Shown here: piece after piece, positions 1 to 9,536 of the stretch
Layout of the letters: the number at the start of each line of letters is the position of its first letter
Position numbering within the stretch: the stretch's first letter is position 1
Assembly: GCA_025200525.1 (NCBI GenBank)
Contig: CM045762.1
Location: 91,082,717 to 91,146,716 of the forward strand
Direction: 5' to 3'
DNA: 64,000 bases
Origin: Camellia lanceoleosa
Lineage: Eukaryota > Streptophyta > Magnoliopsida > Ericales > Theaceae
Program-made: the position numbers and the translations under genes
The notes under the pieces: generated by a model
Told to the model about the DNA's origin: nothing
Database searches by the model: none
What the model saw: the letters and a program-made list of their open reading frames with translations, nothing else

Positions 1-551
1 GGCGATTTGGAGGTTTGTCCGATTTTCAAGGTGAAAGTCATTACAATTTTCCTCAAAGTCATGTGCACAAGGAAGGTATTGGCTCATGAACTTGGCTTGA
101 TCTTTGCAACATTGCAATTTTATGACTATGATTTGTTTCTTCGTTAAATAATCTTTACGTCATGTAGCTTTTGAAAGCATTAACTAGAGCAAAAGCGGAG
201 GATTTTCTTATGTAATGTACCTTGGTTGATTGCATAAGAAATATCTTGAAGAGGCCACTTGTAATATTTTTGTGGTGAAGGTAATGTTCAACTTAGCTTC
301 TGCTCATGCAATTTCATTTCTATTATCTTACTATGGTTTTCTTTTCCTCAAAGTGAGAAATAAGAAAAATTCTAGAACAACTATTAGGTTTGAATTTTTG
401 TTGTGAAAGGAGACACATTATTTGTGTTTGTTTTTTGGGTTGCCTCTATTTAGTTTTTACGAAATTTTTAACTTCTGATGGTTTTAATAGTATTTCCTAG
501 AATTAAACAAATTTATATCATTTGTAGACTCATGTATATATCAACCTTCAC
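1..551. other. AT-rich sequence, no gene recognised
   Basis: Both strands were read and no protein family, RNA gene or terminal repeat was recognised. Composition is intron-like or intergenic. Because the BCAT fragment starts at about 552, part of this stretch may be captured intron sequence, but nothing here proves it. Confidence 0.4.
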
Positions 552-1002
552 GGAAATCTTATTTCGACTCCACCAACCAAGATGGGACTATTCTTCCGAG
601 GATCACACGAAAAACGCTCATCGACATTGCCCGTGATCATCGTTAAGTAGTTGTTCTTGCAACCAGAACTTATACATTGGCCAAATTTCTTTCGGTGTTT
701 ATTGAAATCACAAATGGAACCTCATAAGCTTGTCTTAACAAATAAACCCTCATACAACTGTGTGATAGAACACAAGTAATGATTATGTGGGAGTTAGCAA
801 TTAGATTATCATAATGTCGAATGAACAAAAAAAATGTCACAAGATTATGTCTTTGGGATGATTGGATAACAAGTTTATTATGCTTTTTTGCTTTTTGGGA
901 TCTGAAAATTTCCAAGAACATGCGGTCGAGGAATGTCTTGTTCGATGAGGAATTGCTTGATGGTTATGAAGTTTTCTGCACAAGCTACTTTGTTGGTATT
1001 GT
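552..1002 (+). pseudogene. Branched-chain amino acid aminotransferase (BCAT) exon fragments
   Basis: Two short stretches read as consecutive parts of a plant BCAT, the PLP-dependent enzyme that transaminates leucine, isoleucine and valine. At 552-642 the translation gives GNLISTPPTK, then after a frame change GTILPRITRKTLIDIARD. This matches the family's substrate-loop region, usually GN.ISTP followed by GTILPGITRKS. At 919-1002 the frames give AVEECLV and then DEELLDGYEVFCT, matching the next conserved block (VEERLV, EL..ADEVFCT). About 280 bp of AT-rich, intron-like DNA separates them. Both pieces have frameshifts, and the rest of the roughly 350-residue enzyme is absent, so this cannot make an enzyme. 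It is the first of several unrelated gene fragments on the same strand. Recognition is from memory of family motifs. Confidence 0.7.
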
Positions 1003-1344
1003 TCTGTTTCTAGCATTTTGTTTTTAGCATTCGACAAATTCAATTGCAAAAGAAATAGCTTAATCTTGTAACTTAAGATGGTGTGGTTCTGCTTAATCTT
1101 GTAACTTGCACCGATGTCGTGAGGTCATTCAAATGCTTGATCAAGAAAATGGTACCTTTGACCCATCCTTGTTAAGTCCATAGAAATATGACAAAATCAC
1201 CTCATTTTGAGGTCTCATTGTCAATAAAAGGGATGTGTGCATTTTTATTCTCTCTTTTGTTCTTATTGGGTAGTGAAATAAAAAAGGTTACCCACCATAT
1301 TCTTGTAATTTACCTATAGTTGACTAACATCTAAAATTTTGCAG

Positions 1345-1455
1345 CCTCAAGCGAGGAAATTTGAAATAGAGGGGTTTGAGATAAGTGTTGCCAAGACAAG
1401 TTTTAAGGCTAACACAAAGGCTCTAGCAGAAAATGAAGGGGAGGGACTGGCTAAG
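1345..1455 (+). other. Exon-like open segment of unknown origin
   Basis: A 37-codon open stretch (begins [12 protein letters not shown], ends ENEGEGLAK) is preceded by a pyrimidine-rich tract ending TTTTGCAG and followed by AAG/GTTATA, so it looks like an internal exon. The protein is not recognised. It lies between the BCAT and acetyl-CoA synthetase fragments on the same strand and may be another captured exon, or a chance frame. Confidence 0.35.
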
Positions 1456-1900
1456 GTTATATTTCTTAACCTTCTTGTTCTCTACAATGCCAGCCTTGTA
1501 ATCCCGGAAACTAATGATTCTCTTCTCCCTATTTTATTGATTAATTTATTTTGAAAAGTGACTCGACAATTTTCATGTTTCTGCATAACTGCTTTGTGTT
1601 TGTTTTCTTCTTTCTCATTGTGACATTCATATTTTTTTTCTTATTAACAAGTTCTTGTGATAATCTAAACCATGTGGTCAAGCTTATACGGCTCGTTTAT
1701 TACTCTTCCTTCACTTGTTATAAATAAAATTTTGTAACTATTCTTCTATTTCAATTTCTACCTTCAGAATTTAATTATACTCTTGCACTTAGATGCTTCT
1801 AATTATTTTACTTTTATCTGAATTATGTTGATTTATTCTTCCTTGGCAGTTAATATACAGACTTGACAATGGGGAGATACTTGCTGGATGATGTTGAGAC

Positions 1901-1978
1901 ATTGTTGACAAATACAAGGTGACAATATTTTATACTGCCCCTACACTGGTGTGCTCTCTGATGCGTGATGGAGATGAG
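1901..1978 (+). pseudogene. Acetyl-CoA synthetase (AMP-forming) exon fragment
   Basis: Twenty-six codons read [15 protein letters not shown] followed by [11 protein letters not shown]. This is a hallmark block of AMP-forming acetyl-CoA synthetase (ANL adenylate-forming superfamily), which activates acetate to acetyl-CoA. Family members usually have Arg where this copy has Cys ([12 protein letters not shown]). The block ends exactly at GAG/GTAAAA, a good splice donor, so the exon border appears retained. The upstream text should continue the exon but degenerates quickly. No other part of the roughly 650-residue enzyme is present. It sits among fragments of other genes on the same strand, which suggests transposon capture rather than decay in place. 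Confidence 0.8.
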
Positions 1979-2654
1979 GTAAAAAAATTCTCTAACCTTA
2001 CATGCATGTGTAATTTAAATACGTTCAAATGACAAGCTAGTTAAGATTATATTTTGCAATAGTACTATTTGGAGTTGACTACTTATTTGATTTATTTCAC
2101 TAGTTTTCTGTGTCTTGGCCAAGTGTGAAGATGTTCTTGCATAAATTTGTAATTGTTAACGAAGATTAAACATGCGAAAAAGAGAGGAGAAGAGCTCTAT
2201 TAATGCATTCTGTCATTGTATTCCACATGTTATTAGTATCACCTTCCAAACTCCTTGTTATTAGTATATCATCAAATAAATACTTCTACTTTCTAACCTT
2301 TTAGGTTCTGCCATCAAGTCCATGGGTTTTTAGTATCTTTTTTGGTTTGGTGTTGCCCTTTAATGTATATATTTAGCATTGCTAGCCTATTATTGCTTAA
2401 TCTTCCATATATAATACAAGAACATAACCCTATTAAAAATGAAGCCAAAACACTAAACTACCCTCAAATATAAATATAGTATGTCACCCGCTATTCTCAA
2501 AAATCCTTACGAGTCCTTGGTAGTGTAGGCGAGCCTATAAATCCTAGTGCATGGAGGTTACGAGCTCTACTTTTGTTGCTGGATTACATTTTTTGAACAC
2601 AAGAAGTATGACACATTTTTTGAACACAAGAAGTTTGACAAGAAGTTTGGTATT

Positions 2655-2738
2655 TTGTGTGTGTGTGTGTGTGTGTTGTGTGTGTGCAGGGTGAAAATAT
2701 TCCCACATGTGTGTGTGTGTGTGTGTTGTGTGTGTTGT
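2655..2738. repeat. Two (TG)n microsatellite tracts
   Basis: Interrupted TG runs at 2655-2686 and 2707-2738 share the same internal TTG interruption, so one is probably a local duplicate of the other. They lie directly before the UAP56-like exon, where the intron's acceptor tract would be. Confidence 0.9.
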
Positions 2739-2740
2739 TG

Positions 2741-2904
2741 CTGGAAATTTATGTGGATGATGAGGCCAAACTGACTCTTCACGGTCTAGTACAGGTATTT
2801 GTAATTTTTCTAGTAGAGCCTCAATGATTTGTATTTGCTTACACACTCACTATTACTTCTATGTTTTTTCTCATCAGCATTATATTAAACTGAGTGAGCT
2901 TGAG
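2741..2904 (+). pseudogene. UAP56/BAT1-type DEAD-box RNA helicase exon fragments
   Basis: Positions 2741-2794 encode LEIYVDDEAKLTLHGLVQ and end at CAG/GTATTT, a donor site. After an 83-bp intron-like spacer, TTTTCTCATCAG precedes 2878-2904, which encodes HYIKLSELE. Together they match the linker and start of the second RecA-like domain of UAP56 helicases (EIYVDDEAKLTLHGLVQ then HYIKLSELEKN), the mRNA export and splicing factors of the TREX complex. The exon/intron border is kept at the family position. The N-terminal ATP-binding domain and the rest of domain 2 are missing, so this is a remnant of about 27 residues out of roughly 430. The first residue, Leu, differs from the usual Met. Confidence 0.82.
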
Positions 2905-2966
2905 TTTTTTCCCATCAGCATTATACCCTTTCCTCTTTATCTTTTTTATTAATTTTTTCTACACAG

Positions 2967-3107
2967 AAAAATAAGGAAAGAGTCGATGAACAGAAAAATA
3001 AGGAAAGAGTTGATGAAGGCGAGCTCAAGATGCTTGATACAAAAGAAGGAGGTAAAGAGGAAAGGGTAATTGTTACGAGGCCATTAAACATGGAAGACAT
3101 GAGGCGG
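2967..3107 (+). pseudogene. C-terminal fragment of a plant AAA ATPase
   Basis: After a TTTTTTCTACACAG acceptor, the frame reads a repeated KNKERVDEQ, an acidic stretch, then KEERVIVTRPLNMEDMR. The last block matches the C-terminal tail of plant AAA ATPases related to ATAD1/Msp1 or katanin-type proteins, where KEERVITLRPLNMEDMR follows the ATPase core. Walker A and B are absent. The first part contains a 27-bp tandem duplication (2964-2990 and 2991-3017). It follows the UAP56 fragment by only 62 bp, so the two genes have been brought together artificially. Two or more possible AAA subfamilies share this tail, so the exact parent is uncertain. Confidence 0.7.
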
Positions 3108-4893
3108 GTAATTGTTACGATCATTTTCGAGGTCAAAATAACTTTTCGACTTGGTTTCAAAATAGTCTCACTATCATTAGACATTATTTCAAGAACATAA
3201 GGGGTCAATAAAGTTTACTCTCTTGGCGGACAAAAGTAAGATGTCCGTTTCATCTGCGGCTATCTTATTTCAACACATTGGCAATTTAATATTTGTAGAG
3301 TATTTGGTGAAAGCATTCATTTAAGTTTCCAAAAGTGAGTCGACAAGCTGTAGTCGGTGTTATATTATTAAATGGGTGGAAATCGTCTCGGGAAAAGAAT
3401 GTAAAGTGTGCTCGATTGTTTTTATTTTTCTTGAAAGTTAGGAAGTTCTTGAGGAGAACGTGGAAGTGGGCCTAAACCTGTGACATGATTTGGTGGATGT
3501 TAAAATCTTCAACATCGCTATGCTTCTTGTCAAGCGATTCTGAGATGAAGCATAATCTTATATGAAGATGGGCATATACTTTATGCAAGCGCTTGCCAAG
3601 TGTCATTTGCGTTGACATCCTGCAAGGCTGCGAATTCACTCTCTAAAAAATTCTTTATGAGGCGAGAGATACTATTGGCAAAGTTATTTGTTTGTTGCTT
3701 CTTTTTTTCTTTTTGTTTTCTTTTTTAAATTTTTTATTGTTGGTTTTAGTTTCATAATCCTTGGAGTCCCGTCCCAATTACAATGGCATTTTTAAATTGT
3801 TTGTAGGTTTAGTTAACAAAGAGCCAAATGGTAATCCTCTTATCTTTGGCCATAGTTGACTACTCATTGGCAATGAATTACTTCACATTCTTTATAACTA
3901 AATGAACTACTACTTTTACTTTAATTTTCGATTGATAATGGAGTGTGATAAGATTATACTTAGCTCAACTCTATTACGTCCTTCCATTGCCCTACTAATG
4001 TGAATATATTCTCTATTAGAATGTGGACTCCTTTTTGCATAGAGGATATGACTTCATAACTTTCATCAAATATTTTCTATTTTCCTTTCTTTATTGTTGT
4101 GCATGTGTGGATCTGTTTTATTTTTTCCTTCTTCATCACATTTCCTATGGTACAGCCTAGAAGCATGTGCAACAATCTTGTGGAAAAGTGCCAAAGCTTC
4201 TCCAAAGGTTTGTGTCAAAATTTCTCTATTTGGCTTGTTTAAGAGATTAAATTAATAAATAAATGTAATGTCTTTACATTTGCGGAGCTTCTACAAAGTA
4301 GGTAGAATGTGTATTGCATATTTCCTTGATTTCTTTTGTGAAGCTTTTGGATCAATCAAGTGAAAGCGTTTTATTTATTTCGAGCCAAGTTTTTCTTTAA
4401 TGTTTAATCTCTTTTGATTGTGTAGAGATTTGCTTTTGGTGCTAGGAGGAATCGATATCTGCTTGAAGATTGATGAGGATCGAGGTCTAATATGTCCATA
4501 CAACATATTTTCTTTCACATAAAATTCTTTGCTCTCTCTCTCTAGCTTTTGTGGTCAAGATTTGCATTAAATCATTGGCCTAAGCCATTGTTTCTATCCA
4601 TGTGTAGCAAACTCAAATGTTTTGGAGAGATTGTCTCTACAATGCCTTACAATTATTTGCTTATTCTTGTGCTAACCAAGATTGTAGAAAATTGATGTAG
4701 AAGTTACATTGAAATTATATTTTTTTGCTTGTCGTGTTGAATTTGTTATTTGACAGTTTGCAATACATGTGTGATACAATATTTTTCTTTTTATTGTTTG
4801 GTTGTGTTTGTTGCTTCATTTTGGTTTAGAATTTATTAAAAAAATTTGGTTCATTTTGGTTTTGAAATCTAAGAATGCACAATCTATAAAGAG
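3108..4893. other. AT-rich region with possible unidentified exon-like pieces
   Basis: No recognised gene. Short segments flanked by splice-like signals occur at about 4157-4207 (after GGTACAG, before GTTTGTG) and 4427-4484 (after GTGTAG, before GTCTAA). Neither translation was recognised in any frame. They may be further captured fragments or chance. Confidence 0.35.
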
Positions 4894-4914
4894 AAAAAAA
4901 AAAAAAAAAAAAAA
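4894..4914. repeat. A(21) homopolymer
   Basis: An uninterrupted run of A next to the start of the GGCGTTTT repeat cluster. It could be an eroded terminal region of a DNA element. Confidence 0.9.
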
Positions 4915-4915
4915 G

Positions 4916-5215
4916 AGGCTATAATGGCGTTTTCCAAACGCCACTACATCCAAGTCATATTTTTAAAATAGGAAAAAAATCTATCACGGCGTTTTTAAAA
5001 GCGTCGCTAAATACTGATGACGTCATTTTACCCTTATTTACCACATTTAGCGGCGTTTTTAAAACGCCGTTTATATATTAGTGACGCTTTTAGAGCGTCA
5101 TAACGTTATAGCGACGGCCGCATCTTCGGCGTTTGGTACTAAACGTCACAAAAAGAATTAACGGCGTTTTTTATACCTATAGCGGCGTTTTTTAAACACC
5201 ACTAAATGTGAAATT
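4916..5215. mobile_element. Subterminal repeat cluster of a CACTA-like DNA transposon
   Basis: About ten copies of a GC-richer motif in both orientations occur here (AGCGGCGTTTTT, AAAACGCCG, GACGCTTTTAGAGCGTC). Such clusters of short mirrored motifs are typical of the subterminal regions of plant En/Spm (CACTA) elements. No clear CACTA terminus or target duplication was found at either side, so only an internal or eroded end is supported. Confidence 0.55.
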
Positions 5216-5980
5216 TCCAGCAATGTTTTCAAATTTCAAAAGATACATTAAACACAAATTGATCCTACTTTTTAACACCGAGATCTTTTGGAGTGCGAGC
5301 TCGTGAAACCAATGCTTACGAGCGATGACAATTTCATCGATTGGAAATGAAATCGAGGCGAAGATCTTTGTGCATTATTATTGAAACATAAAAGAGGGTA
5401 CCATGCGGTGATGACGAGGCAGACATAACATTGAAGACGATAAAATGCCAAAAGAGTGCTTGGACCAGTGAGACCTTCATTTCTTGGCGGTAAAATGGAT
5501 TATGAATCACAGGTGCCTCCTAAAGGTGAACTCATCTTTGGTTTATTGATTATCACTTTATTGTGAGTTTTTATTATTATTTATTTTTTATTTTTAATGT
5601 TATTGTTCTTGTCGTATATTTGTGATGCTTCATCCAGACAATCAGCGATGGACGGACTTCACTAAATGATTGTTTTAGTTCTTGAAATCTCGGCATCGAG
5701 GAAGGAATTCTGTAAGGGAGGGTTATATCTTTGCTTAGTTGTTTTACTTGGTTACTTGTGTATAAAAATGAGTTTTTGGTGTATCGGCTTTTATGCCAAT
5801 TATCACTCATTAGAGTTATTAGGCTGTGAACTTTGGTGTTTAGAACTATTGTTCATTTGAGTGTATATATTTCACAATTTTTCAAGACCCATTGTGTTGA
5901 TCATGATGACCGCGAGAATTATTTTTTATCTTTGTGTTTTTAGCTTTTTCATGAGTCAATTGTCATTGCATTTACATTTA
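5216..5980. other. No gene recognised
   Basis: AT-rich with a slightly GC-richer part at 5280-5520. Short frames were read and none was recognised. It may be interior sequence of a non-autonomous DNA element whose ends flank it. Confidence 0.35.
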
Positions 5981-6210
5981 GAGCTCTGCCCATAGCTTTT
6001 TATTTTGATCAAATGATTTTTTGAATTAAGCTTGAACATTTTATACTTAGAGCTCCACACTTAATAAAAATTTATTCTGATCAAATGAGTTTTAGAATTA
6101 AGCTTGAAGATTTTATACCTAGAGCTCCACAGAACAAAAAATTTATTCTGATCAAAAGATTTTTAGAATTAAGCTTGGACACATTTTATACCTAGAGCTC
6201 CACTGAATAA
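5975..6210. repeat. Degenerate ~72-bp tandem repeat, about 3.3 units
   Basis: The motif GAGCTC recurs at 5981, 6050, 6122 and 6195 (spacings 69, 72, 73). Each is followed by TTTATTCTGATCAAA-like and GAATTAAGCTTG-like text. The units differ by substitutions and small indels, so this is an old minisatellite. No coding potential was found. Confidence 0.85.
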
Positions 6211-7064
6211 AAATTTCTGCTTATGTCTGGATAACGTATTCTTGGTAGAGTTGTTTAAATAGGTTTCCTCATCAATCTGATTTAGCTCCTGGTTGGCTAG
6301 TAACTTAAGCTGACTAAGTGCCCCAAAAGATGTATAGAACTGTAGAGTGGAAGGGGTTGAAAAAGATTGTGTATGCTTTTGATTTCATTGCAGTTTAAAT
6401 GAGAAAAAAAAAATTTAAAACATAGTACTAATACATAATGTTGCTGGCAACAATTGCATTACCGAAACTATTAATTTCAATTAACATAATACTAGCACAA
6501 ATTTACATGACAGGAGAAGCATATAATATTACAATTAGTGAGCCATATGGACCATACTTCACACAAAAACCCCTCATGAGACTATAAATTGTAATTCATC
6601 TGTGTATGCAAGGTCAGCTATCCTTCCGCAACTTTCGGCATTTCTCCTGTCAACTCGATTCTGCAGATCTGTATCCATTGGAAAGCTTAATATCCTTCAT
6701 GCTCGAAGACATGATTCGCTGAGGAAGAATGTGTACTGTTGCAAAATTGTACATTGGCGACCTCTTGAAGCTTCTTGCACAATGAATCTACTTCAGAAAA
6801 TCTTCTAAACCATCTCAGAGTAGACACACACCGCTAAAGAATCTCTTTGTTGACTGTATTCGGAAAACTGGAGTTTGCAGCTGCAGGTTGAATTGTGTAT
6901 ATAGTAGTATTGTACCTTGGAGAGATCATCTCAATGCTCAAACGATCCATGCCTCAAGTCTCCAACCAGATTATAAGCAGAGATTGCCCTCTTACTTTGC
7001 CATGCCCATATACGGTAGCAAACTGAAAGACCAGAGACCATGAAACATGCACAGAGGCACCATG
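6211..7064. other. Moderate-GC stretch, possibly degraded exon sequence on the minus strand
   Basis: 6600-6800 is less AT-rich than its surroundings. On the minus strand it reads as a frame containing DSLCKKLQEVANVQFCN before a stop. I do not recognise a family. It may be another gene fragment. Confidence 0.3.
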
Positions 7065-7240
7065 TCACAGTATACATAAGAGGAAGAGTAGGTTTTGGTT
7101 CAGATCAGTTGTAGTAGGGTGACCATAGTACATTTCTCAAATCAAAGTCACCGTGTCACTGTACAAGTAAGTGAAGGAGTTGCTTTTGGTTCAGATCAGT
7201 TGAAGAAGTAGGGTGACTCTAATACATCTTTGAGATCAAA
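7065..7240. repeat. 91-bp tandem duplication
   Basis: The block GTTTTGGTTCAGATCAGTTG at 7091 recurs as GCTTTTGGTTCAGATCAGTTG at 7182. The surrounding text (GTCAC...AGTAGGGTGAC...TCAAAGTC) is also repeated. Two diverged units. Confidence 0.85.
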
Positions 7241-7559
7241 GTCTCCCCGTTCGGGCAAGGGGGGAAAATATAATGTGGGGAAAGCCTTCTGAAAGCTCTC
7301 CAACAACTGTTACACAAAGGTACAACAATTCAGATCAACTGTGGCTAAGTATATAACACTATATTTTAACATTTAAAGCAACTTAGTTCTGCAGAGTAGT
7401 AAAACACTTGTTACTTCGGAAATATAATCTAAATGGGGTTTACTGATTGCTTTGGAGTCGGAATATACACTAAACCATCCATTATACTAATGTGTAGTGT
7501 CAGTTGGATTTCCAATTCCTATGTCCAAGGACGATATTCATATTTCTTAATATTATAAA

Positions 7560-7945
7560 GCAATAGAGTGTATTTTAGCCGACTAAAATTTTAGTAGTAA
7601 AAAATGTGGAACTTTAGGCGACCAAATTTTTAGTAGCCAAAAGAAGAACTCTTTGCCGACTAAAATTTTAGTAGCTAAAAATGTAGAACTTTAGGTGATT
7701 AAAAGTTTGGTCGCCGAAAATAGTCTACTTTAATTTAATATCCAACCTTTTGGCGACTAAAATTTTAGTCGAAAATTGTATACATTTGGTGACTAAAATA
7801 ATTTTAGTCGCTAATTACTTTTACCGACAATTCTTTGACGACGACTATTGCGACCAAATAATTTAGTTGCTAAAACCCTTCAGCGACTAAAAAATTAACT
7901 TTTGGTGACAAAATTTAGTCGCCAAAAGTGAAAATTCTTGTAGTG
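7560..7945. mobile_element. Right end of a CACTA-like element, with subterminal repeats and TAGTG terminus
   Basis: The motif GCGACTAAAATTTTAGTCG and variants repeat in both orientations from 7575 to 7928. They are followed by AATTCTTGTAGTG ending at 7945, the inverted form of the common CACTACAAGAA terminus of plant CACTA elements. The matching left terminus was not found upstream in the window, so the element is truncated, eroded on the left, or starts before the window. The gene fragments at 0.5-3.1 kb could be its cargo; this is inference only. Confidence 0.65.
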
Positions 7946-8345
7946 TATGATTCATTAGTAAAAGTTATGACATTTTGTTAATCTTATTATGATTGTAGAG
8001 AAAAAAGTTGTGGTTATGATTCATTAATAAAAGTTATGACATTTTGTTAATCTTATTATGATTGTGGAGAAAAAAGTTGTGGTTATGATTCATTAGTAAA
8101 AGTTATGATTTGTATTACCAAAAGTTATGATTTGTCATGGTGAATCATAATAAAAAATGTTACGATTCAAATGTTATGATAATTGATTAGAAATAACTAT
8201 ATTTGTTATGAGTTGTCATTATATTGTTATGATTTATAGTGTCTTTGTTATGATACTTTGGTGAATATTATAACATTGTTATGATTCATTCTAGTATTGT
8301 TATGATATTTGAAAAAAAGTTATGATTCTTTCTGTAACCTGTTAC
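7946..8345. repeat. 69-bp tandem repeat and GTTATGAT-rich tract
   Basis: A 69-bp unit beginning GATTCATTAGTAAAAG occurs at 7949, 8018 and partially at 8087. The tract then continues with many irregular GTTATGAT motifs to about 8340. The inverse motif (ATCATAAC) forms similar clusters at about 19395-19600 and 44340-44480, so this is a dispersed repeat family. It abuts the CACTA-type terminus. Confidence 0.8.
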
Positions 8346-8716
8346 ATGACCGGTTTAGCAGGTCATTTTTTATGATGTGGCATGATATGGACCATACAAT
8401 AAGTGCATATCATATGCCCTTTTATAAGGTGCACATTGTAGATTTTTCCCCGAAAATATGAGGTGACATTTGACACTTGATTTGGTTCTAAAAATATGAG
8501 CCCTTCTTCATATTTTGTTTCCTTATAGAGGGAATTACCATTAATTAGTGATTGTAAGAGAGAAATATTTATAACAATATAACCAATATTGTAAATATTA
8601 ATAATTAAAAGGGAAAATTTTATTTTGTCCTTGATAATTAATTTAACTCCTATATTTTTATAATTTTAATTTTATACTTAAACTATTCAATTTTCAATAA
8701 ATTTCACCATTGTCAT

Positions 8717-8835
8717 GGCACTAAAAAGTTGGGCACTAATGCCCCTAATTTCCATATAAGGCAAAAAAAAAAAAATGAATAAAACAGTTACCCAAAATGA
8801 AAATTAGAGGCATTAGTGCCCAACTTTTTAGTACC
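8717..8835. mobile_element. Short fold-back/MITE with near-perfect 35-bp arms
   Basis: Left arm 8717-8751 pairs with right arm 8801-8835 with two mismatches. The core ACTAAAAAGTTGGGCACTAA on the left is mirrored exactly on the right. The 49-bp loop contains an A-run. The near-perfect arms suggest a relatively young fold-back insertion. No certain target duplication was identified. Confidence 0.75.
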
Positions 8836-9479
8836 ACAAATCATTTTTCCATCTACCGTCTATAATTAGATAACACTTGTTACCGTCTTTATTTGAGATT
8901 TCATTTTACTCCCTAAACTATCTCAAAATATCAATTAGACCCCTAAACAATATAAAATTTGAGGATCTAATTGATATTTTTGACGGGCAAAATAAAATTT
9001 CAAATGAAATTTCGGTACCATGTCAGCAATTTTTGTTTGATTATAAGCCGCAGCTAACAACCGGAGGCAAGATTGATCTAAAATCAAATAATTTAAGTGT
9101 AAAATTGAAATTATAAGGACATGAATTAATTGATCATCAAAGTATAAATACTCAACCCACAAGAAAATTTTGATACCGATGTTAGTATCTGCCCAAGTAA
9201 TTGGCAACTGGGATGACACTAGCCATTTGCATGCTCTTAAATACTGACCTACAAGAAAATTTGAATGCACAAACTCACGTACTTTTACCTTCGGAGGTTA
9301 CTGATCTTTATATAAAGTGTCATGTGGCCTCTTAGAAGTTCTTTTCCTTGTCAAACTCATCCCATCTAGGACACTTCTATCCTTATATCCAACTTATGAG
9401 TCATACTTCTATCAAGACTCAACCTCCTAACCTAAAACCTAGGTTGGGGTGATCCACACCAATACCTCTACAAGCTAAT
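8836..9479. other. AT-rich spacer before LINE 1
   Basis: It contains a weak inverted repeat (AAATATCAATTAGA near 8927 and TCTAATTGATATTT near 8966). The tail at 9320-9480 resembles eroded repeat sequence. No gene was recognised. Confidence 0.4.
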
Positions 9480-9490
9480 ATCTCAGCCCA
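9480..9490. repeat. Left 11-bp target site duplication of LINE 1
   Basis: ATCTCAGCCCA here recurs directly after the poly(A) tail at 19316-19326. This fixes both ends of the LINE insertion. Confidence 0.9.
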
Positions 9491-9536
9491 CATACTCAAA
9501 GAAGCCCAACGCAAACATTGAGCTCTCCAAAAAATC

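Noticed and set aside
1901..1978. Functional acetyl-CoA synthetase gene
   Set aside because: Only 26 codons of a roughly 650-residue enzyme are present and neighbouring fragments belong to other genes.
2544..2846. Reading frames across the TG repeats (His/Thr- or Cys/Val-rich proteins)
   Set aside because: Low-complexity translation of a microsatellite; the real signal here is the UAP56-like exon in another frame.
4916..5215. miRNA precursor
   Set aside because: The many short mirrored motifs do not form one long arm pair; they fit transposon subterminal repeats better.
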